Source of the DNA: Verrucomicrobiota bacterium
Lineage (GTDB): Bacteria; Verrucomicrobiota; Verrucomicrobiia; Limisphaerales; Fontisphaeraceae
Assembly (NCBI GenBank): GCA_037139415.1
Contig: JBAXGN010000006.1
Location: forward strand, 1 to 64,000
Reading direction: 5' to 3'
DNA length: 64,000 nucleotides
The first letter of the stretch is position 1. Every line of letters starts with the position of its first letter. This document shows, one piece after another, positions 17,860 to 24,873 of this stretch. The notes under the pieces are model-generated. The model ran no database searches and had not been told where the DNA came from. It worked only from the letters and a program-made list of their open reading frames with translations. The translations under genes and the position numbers were made by a program.

Positions 17860-18712
17860 CTAATCGTCGAGTGGAGTAACTATATCCAATTGCTCTAGGA
17901 ACTGCCATATTGCGCGCTTCACGACCCGCGGCAGATTCACGCCATTGGGGTTATGGCTTATCCCCTTAATCCCTGTGGGCCTCACAAATGCCGCATCTGA
18001 TTTAGGCAATAACTGAACACGCTCAAAGCAAATGAGCTTGATTTTTGGCTTCTTATCAATCTCTCTCCGGTATCTGATGACATAGCACAAAACATGCGAT
18101 CTTGCTCGTTCTCGTGGCATCGCCACAAGCCTCTGCAAAGCCGGTTCACTCCCAAAATTGTGTGCCAGATTTTGGCCTGGTTTCAGACTATTGGCAAGCA
18201 TCTGCTCGCTAATCTCGTAAACCGGATTCGTCAATGCTCCGGTGCTATCCAAGGCGGCCTCTAACCGCATAAGCACCTGCAAATCACAGATTGCTACTGC
18301 ACCCACGTTCTTGAATGTGATCTTCGTCTGATTGGTGAAGAAAGCTTGGCTTAGACGTTCCAACTGAGAGGTTGTGTTATTTTCGAGGTCCAAGACATTT
18401 GCTATCGGGATACCGGATAAGTAATTTGTGACTAGTTTTATATTTATTTATCCCCGGAAGATCAAAAGCTAGCGGCTCGCATGAAAACTCAAGCCGCGGT
18501 TCAACCGATGACTCCATCTGCTCCTTAGCAATTTTGAGTGACTGGATCATCAATACGGCGATGATAACACCAACAACCGCACAAACCGCCTGAATGACGG
18601 CGCTGTCGTCTCTAAGCCATTGCAGTAGCTTTCTTTTAAGCCCTCCAAGACACTGCAGTAGCTTTCCCATAAGGTTTCCAAGACATTGCAGCAGCTTTCT
18701 CATAAGTATCAT
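17860..18712 (-). pseudogene. Frameshifted single-pass membrane protein gene
   Basis: Two minus-strand frames overlap by 17 bp and together read as one protein. The 5' part (from about 18712 or 18703) encodes three copies of an 11-residue amphipathic repeat (KLLQCLGNLMG, KLLQCLGGLKR, KLLQWLRDDSA), a transmembrane segment (VCAVVGVIIAVLMI) and VEPRLEFSCEPLAFDLPG. The frame then changes in an A/T-rich stretch near 18440-18460. The 3' part continues with LVTNYLSGIPIANVLDLENN to a stop at 17860. Both halves look coding and the junction reads smoothly, so one indel has probably broken the gene; an assembly error is possible. The domain order (membrane anchor plus soluble C-terminal part) recalls small uncharacterised bacterial membrane proteins. 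No function assigned. Confidence 0.5.
18616..18703 (-). repeat. Three tandem 33-bp repeats
   Basis: TGCAGTAGCTTTC-type units begin at 18621, 18654 and 18687, exactly 33 bp apart, and encode three 11-residue helical repeats at the N-terminus of the frameshifted membrane protein. Confidence 0.7.
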
Positions 18713-18752
18713 AATGGAAACCACCGGGACCTGTCCATCGCTGAATCCGAAC

Positions 18753-18820
18753 AGTATTGTTGAACTGATAGGAATTTGTTTTTTGGCACATTTGATGCTT
18801 TCACTTGTCGCGTTGCGGTA
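18753..18820 (-). repeat. Dispersed repeat, copy C (most complete)
   Basis: Reads GAACTGATAGGAATTTGTTT, then TTTGGCACATTTGATGCTTT, then CACTTGTCGCGTTGCGGTAG. In minus orientation an ATG followed by TGCCAAAAAACAAATTCC starts a frame reading MCQKTNSYQFNN. It overlaps the 5' region of the frameshifted gene ending at 17860. Confidence 0.75.
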
Positions 18821-18899
18821 GTGTGGCAAGGCGGCGCGATCCGAAGACGCGCTGAAAGAAGGAAAAATCAAACATAGTCATGCTAAACCCGAACAGCCG

Positions 18900-19148
18900 A
18901 AGGCTCGGCCGGGGCTCACGTTCCTACCGGACCAGACTCCGGTGAAATACCAGCCGTGTCCGTGGAAGAAAAATGCACTACGGCATTCCTACATTTCCTA
19001 CCGCGTGGCGGAGGTTCAGGATGTGCCGAAGGTGGCGCTGGAGGCGGGGAACTCGGGGCAAATGATTTTCCAGCATTATCGCGAGCTGGTGCAGGCAAAG
19101 GACGCGAAGGAATGGTTTGGCATCTTTCCCAATAAAACTGAGACCTGA
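18900..19148 (+). pseudogene. Tyrosine recombinase (phage-type integrase) C-terminal remnant
   Basis: The frame ending at TGA 19146-19148 contains NALRHSYISYR (the RHxxxY/H box of tyrosine recombinases), then VPKVALEAGNS, QMIFQHYREL (with the likely nucleophile Tyr) and AKEWFGIF. This is the last ~70 residues of an integrase of the kind common in Verrucomicrobiota. The catalytic N-terminal part, including the first Arg, is missing. The frame stays open upstream to about 18822 but is not recognisable there and overlaps repeat copy C. A hairpin terminator lies 30 bp downstream, as expected for a real gene end. It is probably the relic of an integrated element. Confidence 0.75.
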
Positions 19149-19456
19149 GGGCTGAAACGTGATGGTGGAAAGAAAATAGCCCGGACACTACTCCGGGCTT
19201 CTTCAACAACACTGTGTTTTCCGTTGGGTCACTACTCCCAACACCTTTAGATTAACACACCCGGGATTTTCGTCTTGTCACCAGTGCTGGGGACAAAAAC
19301 TTTACCAGGGATGCATCTGGTCAAGCCAAGCGGCGGAAAACTGATGACTGGCGCTGCATCGAGTCGGTGCGAATTGACCGCGATATGTTTGAACGCCAAT
19401 GGTGGGGTGATCCCTGAAAAATTTAACGCTGTAATGGTGTGTGGAAAGTAGAAATG
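19149..19456. other. Intergenic region (308 bp) with a coding-like scrap
   Basis: Holds the hairpin at 19178-19206. It also holds a + strand coding-like tail (about 19301-19417, ending TGA 19415-19417) with TDDWRCIESVRIDRDMFERQ followed by WWGDP, which looks like the C-terminus of a lost gene. No start codon or family could be assigned. Confidence 0.35.
19178..19206 (+). terminator. Hairpin terminator after integrase remnant
   Basis: AGCCCGGA (19178-19185) pairs with TCCGGGCT (19192-19199) around CACTAC and is followed by TTCTTC. On the opposite strand it is followed by ATTTTCTTT, so it could work in either direction. Confidence 0.45.
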
Positions 19457-19969
19457 TTATGACGGCGTGGACGATGGCGGCAGGCGAAGCTCATCCTGGG
19501 CCGGTGCCGCGATGCGACCGGGAGTAAAACCTTCGGAGAGCAACAGCACCCGAACGCTCACCTGGCCACGCTCGCGCAACCGGTCAGTCAGGCGCGACAG
19601 CGTGTTGCGGTCTTCCGTCAAAATAACGGGAATGCCATCATCCTCCGCCTGGGCCAGAATTTTCAGGTCGTTGATGATAATCGGGCGGCGGTCTTCAACG
19701 GGCGAAGCGCTGTCCTCGCGAACCGCCCGCAACAAGGCCGCCGCGCGAATCGCGTGCGGTAGATTGTAGGGCTGGATGCGGAAATTCTGGAGCGGCAAAT
19801 CACTGACCGGCTGCTTCACTTCAAATTCGCCAGCGGCAACCGTGGAAAGCCACATGGGAATGCGTTGCGTGAGGCAATGGCGAAAATATTCCAACGCCAC
19901 GGCATGATGCACCCGGCCCGGATCGGCAAACGTGATCAAAAAACTGGTGTCGAGCGAAACCTGAAGCAT
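19457..19969 (-). CDS. PIN-domain ribonuclease, VapC-like toxin
   Basis: The 170-residue protein opens with VSLDTSFLITFADP, the first acidic residue of the PIN active site followed by the usual hydrophobic strand. Further conserved elements are STVAAGEFE (second acidic position) and IINDLKILAQAE..VILTEDRNTL (third and fourth acidic positions, D-x-x-I-x-A ... T-x-D). PIN toxins cleave RNA with Mg2+. The C-terminus is longer than in classical VapC (about 130 residues). It starts 4 nt after the stop of the 291-residue gene upstream, so the two are translationally coupled like a toxin-antitoxin pair. The region is rich in mobile-element remnants. Confidence 0.75.
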   Translation of the reverse strand: MLQVSLDTSFLITFADPGRVHHAVALEYFRHCLTQRIPMWLSTVAAGEFEVKQPVSDLPLQNFRIQPYNLPHAIRAAALLRAVREDSASPVEDRRPIIINDLKILAQAEDDGIPVILTEDRNTLSRLTDRLRERGQVSVRVLLLSEGFTPGRIAAPAQDELRLPPSSTPS

Positions 19970-19973
19970 AGCG

Positions 19974-20849
19974 TCATTTATTCCCCCGGAGCGATTCCAC
20001 CCAACCCGCCGCCGACGTCACATCGCGCCATGCTTCGCGGCCTTTCTGCCAAAGATTCGCCAGCGCGCGTTCGTCCACTTCGGACGCATTGGCAAGAAAT
20101 TGAATCAGGCGGACATCGCGCAACGCCTTGGTGCGTATATGCTGCTCGGCCTGCACCCGAAGCGTGACGTCCTTGTAAAGCTGGTTTTCCTTTTCGCCGC
20201 CAAGCTGCTGTTCTGTGGCACTGATGCGCACGGTCTGGCCGGAATCCCCCAAAACCAAATGCACATTGGGGTCTTGCTTGCCGCCAGCGTTGACCACCTT
20301 GCCGGTCAAATACTTTTCCACACTCACCCAGGCATTCTCGCTGCCATGTTGAAACTGGCTGTTGTTCGCAATCCGCAGGGGACGCCGAACGGAATCGGTT
20401 TGAATGGAATAGGCGCGGCTGGGATACCGGCGGGTCCGCGATTGCCATTGCTCAATCACCTCGGCGCGGCGTGGCTGGATGGCGTCCAAATCTCCGGTAT
20501 CATCAAGTTTCGCCAGATCACTACGGACATCCGCCGCCAAAAGCTGGGCCACCAGGGCAATCAATTTTACCGAACCTTCTTCGATGCGAACGCGGGAATC
20601 GCTGAGGCTGGCGTCCTTCACATCACCCTTGATGAGTTTTTCGACCTCTTCCAAAAAGCCGCGCAAGGTCGGCAGATCCACCGTGGCCGGGGTCAACGGG
20701 CGGTTGTCGATCACATCATTGAGTGAAAACTCAAGCTCTGTCAGTTCACCGGGCATATTGTTCGCAACAAAAGTATCGTCCGCGCAATCGAGTTTCACAA
20801 GTGGATTTACAGATAGGAATTTTCTTTTTGGCACATTTGATGCATTCAC
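19974..20849 (-). CDS. Uncharacterised protein paired with PIN toxin, possible antitoxin
   Basis: The 291-residue frame starts at GTG 20849. The first ~18 residues (NASNVPKRKFL) are encoded by repeat copy D, so the natural start may be a later GTG, or Met33 (MPGELTELEFSLNDV). The body contains TLRGFLEEVEKLIKGD, SRVRIEEGSVKLIALVAQLL and a C-terminal helical part with TKALRDVRLIQFLANASEVDE. No DNA-binding motif of a known antitoxin class was recognised, and the protein is much larger than usual VapB antitoxins. Tight linkage to the PIN gene (4-nt spacing) suggests that it regulates or binds the toxin. This is inference from context only. Confidence 0.6.
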   Translation of the reverse strand: MNASNVPKRKFLSVNPLVKLDCADDTFVANNMPGELTELEFSLNDVIDNRPLTPATVDLPTLRGFLEEVEKLIKGDVKDASLSDSRVRIEEGSVKLIALVAQLLAADVRSDLAKLDDTGDLDAIQPRRAEVIEQWQSRTRRYPSRAYSIQTDSVRRPLRIANNSQFQHGSENAWVSVEKYLTGKVVNAGGKQDPNVHLVLGDSGQTVRISATEQQLGGEKENQLYKDVTLRVQAEQHIRTKALRDVRLIQFLANASEVDERALANLWQKGREAWRDVTSAAGWVESLRGNK

Positions 20850-20866
20850 TTGTCGCGTTGCGGTAA
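20809..20866 (-). repeat. Dispersed repeat, copy D
   Basis: Contains CTTTTTGGCACATTTGATGC, then ATTCACTTGTCGCGTTGCGG. It differs from copy C at only a few positions. It supplies the putative GTG start and N-terminus of the 19974-20849 frame. Confidence 0.75.
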
Positions 20867-21623
20867 AGGAGCATTGGTTTTGGCCCGCCTGCGTTTTCTT
20901 TCACGTTTTGTATTCATATACAGAGCTTAACCCCAGCGCGGAGGCGAAGCAAGTGCATAAATCAGGCTGGCGCGGGGCTGCAAACTGGAAGGGGACGAAA
21001 ATGAGCAGATGGTTGGCGGCAGGCTGCGTGCCTGGTCCCACCACCCTGTAGCAGTGGTCGCAGTGAGCCGATTTGAAGTTCTGGGGGCGGGCCTCAGTCC
21101 GTGAGGACGCTTTCGTAATCGGGGGTCGGATCCACGTCGTCGCACGACTCGTAGGTCCAATCCCCATCGACAGAACCGGGCGGTGGACGGGCGGATGAGG
21201 TGGTTGGCCCCGCCCAGACCCGAATGGCGCTTAGTTTAGGCGCTTGAAATTGCGGGGTTTGTTTTTCCAGTAGCGGTTGTTGTGCGAGGCCGCTTTAAAC
21301 TGATGGCGCGGCTTGGTGAGCCAGGGATAGGGTTTGGGCCGCCGTTTGACGGCGCGCGACTCTTGCCGGTGTGGACGATCCGGCAACTGGTCGCGCACCA
21401 AATTGAGGAGTAAATCCGCCCAGAGCGCCGCCCGCGAATCACGCCAAGGAGCGCGAGTGGGAAAATAAGAAAAAGACAGCAAGGACAGCAAGGACAGCAA
21501 GAATGGACCCGGACTGGGACGAATGGGAGGCATAGGAAAACTGATAGGAAATCGGATTTACCTCGTCCCCGCGTCTGGTATTTTACCGCTTGCCGCGAAC
21601 TGATTACGGAGTACAATTTACGC
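20850..21623. other. Decayed intergenic region (774 bp)
   Basis: No intact gene. It holds the IS4-type remnant at 21231-21470. In another minus-strand frame it holds an open, coding-like tail (about 21094-21300) that ends with DGDWTYESCDDVDPTPDYES and VLTD before a TGA at 21094. The tail has no start codon and is probably the 3' scrap of a lost gene. At 21470-21545 there is a purine-rich tract with three AAGGACAGC-type units. Confidence 0.4.
21231..21470 (-). pseudogene. IS4-family transposase C-terminal remnant
   Basis: The minus-strand frame ending at TAA 21231 reads WRDSRAALWADLLLNLVRDQ, then LPDRPHRQESRAVKRRPKPY, then PWLTKPRHQF. The 'RxEPRAVKRRPKPYPxLTKPRH' end is characteristic of IS4-type DDE transposases found in this phylum. 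The DDE core and the insertion-sequence ends are absent, so the element is dead. Confidence 0.65.
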
Positions 21624-22454
21624 GTGAACTGGATGACGGATCGTCACACATTTTTAGTAGCGGTGTTATTTTACGGGATTAGCCTGATTTATTCCGGGTT
21701 TCTGTTCAGGCGCGGGTTCCGGGAGGATAACCGTATTAATTACTGTGTCTTGTTGGGCGGGTTTGCGTTGCATACCCTGGCGCTATGGGCGCGCGGACAG
21801 CTCACCGGCCAATGTCCCTCCAAGAATCTGTATGAGGCCACCGTGTTTTCCAGTTGGGTGGTGGCAGCGGTCTGTTTGGCCGTCAGCTTGTGGCCCCGGT
21901 TGCGCTTCATGACGGTATTTGCCTCGCCGATCTTGTTTGCCATGGGTGTGTTTGCCTTGATGCCTTCATTGGATGTCCCGCCCGGCCATGTGGAGCCCAA
22001 GGACTTGGTTGCCACGAGTTTGCATGCAGCGCTGGTGTTGTTGTCGTACGGCGCGTTTGGGTTTGCCACGGTGGTCAGCATGATGTTCCTGGTGCAGGAG
22101 CACGACTTAAAGTTGCGCAAGGCGCGCGCTCTGTTTGCAATTCTGCCGCCCATTCAACGGTTGGAAACCATTATCACCGAGTTGACTGTGGTGGGGTTTT
22201 TCTTGCTGACGGTTGGTTTGGCGGTGGGGGCGATTGGGATTCAACCGGCGCCCGGCGCGCAGTTCAAAGGGGATTTGAAAATCATTTGGTCGGTGTTTGT
22301 ATGGGTGGTTTACCTGGCTTTGCTGATTCTGCACTGGCGCTTTGCGCAGCGCGGGAGGCGTTTTGCCTGGGGCGTGGCGGGCACCTTTATCTTTGTGATG
22401 TTGACATTCTGGGGGGCCAACCTGGCTTCCCGCATCCATAATCCAAATCCATAA
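21624..22454 (+). CDS. ccsA: Cytochrome c biogenesis protein CcsA/HemX family
   Basis: This is a 276-residue polytopic membrane protein with about eight hydrophobic segments. The start is GTG 21624, with an ATG three codons later (21633). The family domain (Cytochrom_C_asm) is seen in LHAALVLLSYGAFGFATVVS, where the conserved His lies, and in IQRLETIITELTVVGFFLLT. The usual tryptophan-rich WGxxW block of full CcsA is weak, as in HemX-type members encoded beside hemA. It is 3 bp upstream of hemA and clearly in one operon with hemA and hemC. It probably serves haem handling or cytochrome c assembly in the membrane. Confidence 0.85.
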   Translation: MNWMTDRHTFLVAVLFYGISLIYSGFLFRRGFREDNRINYCVLLGGFALHTLALWARGQLTGQCPSKNLYEATVFSSWVVAAVCLAVSLWPRLRFMTVFASPILFAMGVFALMPSLDVPPGHVEPKDLVATSLHAALVLLSYGAFGFATVVSMMFLVQEHDLKLRKARALFAILPPIQRLETIITELTVVGFFLLTVGLAVGAIGIQPAPGAQFKGDLKIIWSVFVWVVYLALLILHWRFAQRGRRFAWGVAGTFIFVMLTFWGANLASRIHNPNP

Positions 22455-22457
22455 CCC

Positions 22458-23516
22458 ATGTCTGTGGTTGTCATAGGGCTCAGTCATCGCACCGCTCCGG
22501 TGGAGTTGCGGGAGCGGTTTGCGTTTGCCGAGGCGTCCATTCCGGCAGCGCTTCAGGAACTGCGCACGATGGGGGCGGCGGATGAATCGGTGATCGTATC
22601 CACGTGCAATCGCGTGGAGATCTACGCGGCCACGACGATGGAAGCAGCACGGGCCATCGAAACGATGGTCAAATTTCTCCGGCAAAAAGCCGGGCACGAA
22701 GATCCGCTGACGGATGAGATCTACACCATGCCGGAGCCCCAGAGCCTCGAGCATCTGTTCAAGGTGGCGTGCGGGCTGGACTCCATGGTTTTGGGGGAAA
22801 CGGAAATTCTCGGGCAGCTCAAAAAGGCGTACGACCTGGCACTGCAAAGCGGCGGCACCGGATCGAAGTTGAACAAGGCATTCCAGCGCGCCTTCAACGC
22901 CGCCAAGTATGTGCGCACCCACACTAACATTCAGCGCGGCAGTGTGTCGGTGGCCTCTGTGGGGGTGGAGTTGGCGCAAAAAATCTTTTCCTCGTTGGGC
23001 GATCGGCAGGTCATGGTTTTGGGTGCCGGCGATACGAGCGAAAAGGCGGCGCGCGCGCTGTTGTCGCGGGGCGCTCATAGCGTCCTTGTTTCCAATCGCT
23101 CCTATGATCGGGCGTTGGCCTTGGCCACTGAATTGGGTGGCCGTGCCGTCCGCTTCGAGGAGTGGCACACGGAATTTGCCAATGTGGATATTGTGATCAG
23201 CAGCACGTCGGCGCCGCATTACATCCTGGACCGCAAGAAACTCGAGCCGCTCATGAAGTTGCGCGAGAATCGGCCATTGCTGCTGGTGGACATTGCAGTG
23301 CCGCGGGATATTGATCCCGAAGTCAATACCATGGATAACGTCTATCTCTATAATGTGGATGACTTGCAGGCGATTGCGGAGGATTACCTGCGGCAACGCA
23401 AGGATGAGATCGCCCAATGCGAGGAAATCATCCGGAACAAAGTCCGCGAGTTGCTGGACACCTCGCGCCGTCCCCCGTTGCCATCTGGAACCCATCTCGC
23501 TACCGAACATGAATAA
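22458..23516 (+). CDS. hemA: Glutamyl-tRNA reductase
   Basis: The enzyme reduces Glu-tRNA to glutamate-1-semialdehyde, the first step of C5-pathway haem synthesis. The 352 residues begin SVVVIGLSHRTAPVELRERF, the family signature. The catalytic Cys50 lies in VSTCNRVEIYA. GLDSMVLGETEILGQLKKAY and the NADPH-binding VLGAGDTSEKAARAL are present. The protein is shorter than the E. coli enzyme (418 residues), mostly at the C-terminal dimerisation helix. The stop overlaps the hemC start by 8 bp, implying coupled translation. The neighbours ccsA and hemC place it in a haem operon. Confidence 0.95.
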   Translation: MSVVVIGLSHRTAPVELRERFAFAEASIPAALQELRTMGAADESVIVSTCNRVEIYAATTMEAARAIETMVKFLRQKAGHEDPLTDEIYTMPEPQSLEHLFKVACGLDSMVLGETEILGQLKKAYDLALQSGGTGSKLNKAFQRAFNAAKYVRTHTNIQRGSVSVASVGVELAQKIFSSLGDRQVMVLGAGDTSEKAARALLSRGAHSVLVSNRSYDRALALATELGGRAVRFEEWHTEFANVDIVISSTSAPHYILDRKKLEPLMKLRENRPLLLVDIAVPRDIDPEVNTMDNVYLYNVDDLQAIAEDYLRQRKDEIAQCEEIIRNKVRELLDTSRRPPLPSGTHLATEHE

Positions 23517-24534
23517 TCGCCCCATTATCATTGCCACACGTGGAAGCGCGCTTGCCCTGGCCCAAGCCAACAACGTATTGGGTCTGTGCCGGGCGGCTTT
23601 TCCGGAGCGTGCGTTCGAGATTAAGATTATCAAGACCACCGGCGATAAGCTGCAAACGGCCAGTATGGCCAATCCCAACAGCAGTTTGCCCAAGGGATTG
23701 TTTACCAAGGAACTGGAGGTGGCGCTGCTCAATCAGCAGGCTGATCTCGCGGTTCACAGTCTAAAGGATCTTCCCACCGAGTTACCCGCCGGGCTGAAGT
23801 TGGGCGCGGTCGGGCCGCGGGCGGATGTGCGGGATGTGCTGGTTTATCGTGATGCAGATTGGGTGCAAAAGCAGAAAAGCGAAGGGCCACCCCAGGAATG
23901 GGTGGTCGGGCAACCTCAGCAACGCGGTTGTCCGCCCAAAACCCATCTGAAGGATTTGCCGCCCGGTTTCGTGGTGGCCACGAGCAGCGTGCGGCGCAAG
24001 GCGCAAATTCTTGCGAAACGGCCGGACCTCAACGTGGTGGAAATTCGCGGCAATGTGGCGACGCGTCTGCAAAAACTGCATGACCAGGCTGACATCGATG
24101 CGACCATCTTGGCGGCAGCCGGTCTCGAACGGCTGCACTTCACCATTGCTGCCAGTGGGCATTTGCACGGTGAGAACATCCCGGAGGGTCTATGTGCCAC
24201 CCGTCTGGATATCAGGGAAATGCTGCCAGCGGTGGGGCAGGGGGCGGTGGGAATTGAGATTCGCGAGGGCGATGAGCGGATGGAGGCGATTTGCGCGCGG
24301 CTGAATCACGAGCCAACCTGGGTGGCCGTGACCGCCGAACGTGCCTTCCTGATGGCGATGGGCGGCGGGTGCCAGACCCCAACGGCAGCCCATGCGCATG
24401 TCTCGGGAGCGACCGTACACATGGAGGCATTAAACACGATTGGATCCGCAGCGCATCGTGCGGAGGCGCGGCGTCCGCTGGCGGAGGCGGTGGAATTGGG
24501 GCAGTTTTTAGCCGCAGAGTTGAGCGGCAGGTAA
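23509..24534 (+). CDS. hemC: Hydroxymethylbilane synthase (porphobilinogen deaminase)
   Basis: The enzyme polymerises four porphobilinogens into hydroxymethylbilane. It has 341 residues from ATG 23509; the frame is open further upstream, but PIIIATRGSALALAQA is the true N-terminus. ADLAVHSLKDLPTELP and VATSSVRRKAQIL are family signatures, and the dipyrromethane cofactor Cys288 lies in GGGCQTPTAAHA. Between RDVLVYRDADW and LPPGFVVATSS an extra ~30 residues (KQKSEGPPQEWVVGQPQQRG and onward) are inserted compared with the ~310-residue standard. It is last in the ccsA-hemA-hemC operon. Confidence 0.95.
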   Translation: MNNRPIIIATRGSALALAQANNVLGLCRAAFPERAFEIKIIKTTGDKLQTASMANPNSSLPKGLFTKELEVALLNQQADLAVHSLKDLPTELPAGLKLGAVGPRADVRDVLVYRDADWVQKQKSEGPPQEWVVGQPQQRGCPPKTHLKDLPPGFVVATSSVRRKAQILAKRPDLNVVEIRGNVATRLQKLHDQADIDATILAAAGLERLHFTIAASGHLHGENIPEGLCATRLDIREMLPAVGQGAVGIEIREGDERMEAICARLNHEPTWVAVTAERAFLMAMGGGCQTPTAAHAHVSGATVHMEALNTIGSAAHRAEARRPLAEAVELGQFLAAELSGR

Positions 24535-24873
24535 TTCCAAATCGCTATCAAGCTGAGACTAATCTTCTACTGCCAAGACGCCAGGATAGAAGACACCATT
24601 AGTCGCAAAAAGGCACAAAAAACGCAAAAAAGGATGGTATGGTGTAGCTCAAGCCACGGGCTTATCAGAGTATATGCCACGGTTAATTATCCATCGCCCA
24701 TGGTGTCCGATTTCTGCTGCCAGTCTTGGCTAAATTCGCCCAAACTGAATAAAAGAAAACAGCGTTTAGCAATGGCACCGCTACCATTGCATTCAATCAC
24801 TTTAGATTTGGCCATTTTACACTATTCTGCCGCCTAGGACTGATTTTGGTATGCCACCTGCTTACCGAAAAGC
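24535..24873. other. Intergenic region (339 bp)
   Basis: Contains the second copy of the short A-rich repeat (24601-24628). No gene and no clear terminator for hemC were seen. A TGGCAC..TTGCA pair near 24773-24791 was checked as a sigma-54 promoter and rejected on spacing. Confidence 0.4.
24601..24628 (+). repeat. Short A-rich dispersed repeat, copy 2
   Basis: AGTCGCAAAAAGGCACAAAA followed by AACGCAAA, matching the minus-strand sequence at 13774-13800 with few differences. Confidence 0.5.

Noticed and set aside
24773-24791. TGGCAC...TTGCA as a sigma-54 promoter
   Set aside because: Spacing is 8 instead of 5 bases between the two halves (GG to GC 13 instead of 10), so sigma-54 would not bind.
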